32,789 bases of DNA, taken from NCBI GenBank assembly GCA_051453625.1, contig JBOZIK010000001.1, positions 14,272,035 through 14,304,823 of the forward strand. The letters run 5' to 3'. The notes under the pieces are model-generated. The model saw only the letters and a program-made list of their open reading frames with translations. It did no database searches and had not been told where the DNA came from. The DNA is from Welwitschia mirabilis (taxonomy: Eukaryota; Gnetophyta; Gnetopsida; Welwitschiales). Both the position numbers and the translations under genes were made by a program. Of this stretch, positions 31,461 through 32,789 are shown in pieces; positions within the stretch are counted from its first letter, which is position 1; each line of letters begins with the position of its first letter.

Positions 31461-31515
31461 AGCACTAGTGACTTAGATGATGGTGGTCATGACCTAGATG
31501 ACAACACCAGTGTTT
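31461..31515. repeat. Palindromic/direct-repeat cluster
   Basis: This short cluster contains CACTAGTG, two versions of TGACyTAGATGA, the perfect palindrome GGTCATGACC (31485-31494) and CACCAGTG. In style it resembles the GTCATCTGGATGA hairpins of the nested element, but it lies in the presumed LTR of the right-edge relic. Confidence 0.45.
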
Positions 31516-31737
31516 TAAGATAAATTTTATTCTTCTTTTAACATGTTATCTAGAAGAAATAATTTTACTTGAATTTGTCATAAAAAAGGACATAAGTTTA
31601 TAAATCATGTTTAAAATGGTAGAATACATAATTTTATGATAAACATAATTTTATAATAAAACAACTAATTAAATATCTTTTCTTAAGATAAATTTATCTA
31701 ATATACTTGTTGTAAATGTTAATTTTTATATGTTATC

Positions 31738-32789
31738 ATACCTCCTAACTAGACTGTCATTGGACTCTTAGCAAAATGCATGAAAAAGAAATGATTTAAC
31801 CTAGAAAAAATTGAATAAATACTTTCAATTATTAGAATTATATAACTTTTGAAAAATTTTAACCAATTTTTGAAAAATAAGATATCATAATTAGAAAAAT
31901 TCATTGAAAAATGGATATCATACCCATAACCAAAATTCAACTCTATTCTTAAAGGTTAAAAAGATAGAATATGTTAATATAATTATTGAGAACATGCTAT
32001 AACATCCTTAGGAAATATTTTTTATAGAAGGTTATTTTATTAGAAAATAGAAATATGCAAAGAAAAGATAACATGCTAAAACTACAATGCAGAGAAAAAG
32101 CTATCCAATCTAATTCATTTTGTATCAATACTAATTAAAACATCAATACATAATAAAAACAATTATCTTTAAAGTTATTTCTCATGAAAACCAGATGAGG
32201 TGAAGTTAATGTTAAAAATAAAAAATGATAATATGAATGCAACTCAATCATGTAAACTATGAATAAAAAATACTATCTACTTAAGCCAATGACCTTATTT
32301 TATTACAATTTTTGATGGAACTCAATATCAAATAGGTATAGCATTGGCTAAGTAACTTATGAAAATTCAAGTGTTAATAGAAAATCTTAAGTATAAAAGG
32401 TAAAGAAAATAGAACTTAAACATTCTCAAATTCCCACTTCTTCTTTCCATGATTTGCCTTTTCTATGATCATATGTATCCCTTGTTTTAAGCATTTGGAA
32501 CATATTAAGCACCCAATGTTATGGAATTTTCTTTCAATAAAATTAAGCATTTTATTTCTTAAAGAGATTTGTATTGCATTGCTAGTGAGCATATATAGCC
32601 CCTATGTAGTTGATTATGTCATAAATAGATCATTAGAGCTACATTACTAGTAAGTTTTTATAACCCTATGTATTATCAATAAATGAATATAATTATAAAT
32701 ACTATAAACTTGTAAAATTAATGCATTAATACCATGAGCCTTAGGATTTTTCTAAGAAGGAGTACCTAGCCTAAAAAGATTCTTGAGGA
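31738..32789 (-). mobile_element. Right-edge Ty3/gypsy relic: 3' internal end and LTR start
   Basis: Read on the minus strand from the window edge, this stretch matches the 3' region of the outer element (26440-27361). Shared pieces include the CTCACTAGCAATG repeat core, an AAAATTGG-T-AAA block and TTTTGCTAAGA. The end reads CTAGTTAGGAGGTATGATAA, against CTAGTTAGAGGGTATGTTAG at the outer element's purine tract and LTR start. The LTR would begin at about 31738 and extend leftwards, but beyond the first 35 or so bases it does not clearly match the outer LTR, so its far end is unknown. Coding parts lie beyond the window. Confidence 0.65.

Noticed and set aside
32465-32650. Plus-strand open frame of 61 codons
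   Set aside because: It overlaps the minus-strand 3' non-coding repeat region of a retroelement relic. Homology is at the DNA level, not the protein level.

Overview
This is a very A+T-rich, CpG-poor stretch of a eukaryotic, almost certainly flowering-plant, nuclear genome. It is built almost entirely from old, decayed LTR retrotransposons. I find no intact host gene, tRNA, rRNA or CRISPR array. The plant call rests on Ty3/gypsy gag-pol signatures of the Ogre/Tat/Athila type, on primer-binding sites derived from a tRNA-Asp-type sequence, and on a Ty1/copia 3' end resembling SIRE-type elements. The species cannot be named from the sequence. Seven runs of N interrupt the window.

Layout: (1) 1-2672, minus strand: gag, protease and protease-RT linker of a Ty3/gypsy relic cut by the window edge. 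(2) 2773-about 4940, plus strand: 3' end of a Ty1/copia relic, namely a coding tail, a purine tract and an LTR. (3) 6123-about 28,700, plus strand: an outer Ty3/gypsy element. Its 5' LTR is at 6123-7457, followed by a PBS, gag, protease, RT, RNase H and the first part of integrase up to 12434. (4) 12435-25039, minus strand: a second Ty3/gypsy element, complete in layout, inserted inside the integrase zinc-finger region of the outer element and flanked by a 5-bp target-site duplication (AGGGG/TGGGG). Reading on its own strand from right to left it has 5' LTR, PBS, leader, gag, protease, RT, RNase H, integrase, an extra 3' region of about 3.5 kb and the 3' LTR. (5) 25045-26160: the outer integrase resumes, followed by a repeat-bearing 3' region and the 3' LTR from 27362 into a gap. 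(6) 28721-about 31,400: no recognisable gene. (7) about 31,738-32,789, minus strand: 3' non-coding end of another element related to the outer one.

All the elements are dead. Every pol reading frame except one RNase H carries stops and shifts, often at conserved tryptophans. Protease and integrase catalytic residues are replaced. The two LTRs of each pair differ by roughly 15 % in stretches aligned by eye, mostly through C-to-T/G-to-A changes. The most informative observations are the base-level reconstruction of the nested insertion, a family of related hairpins spread over the nested element, and the same integrase active-site changes in two different elements. The window shows no evidence of a new functional system beyond this retroelement archaeology.
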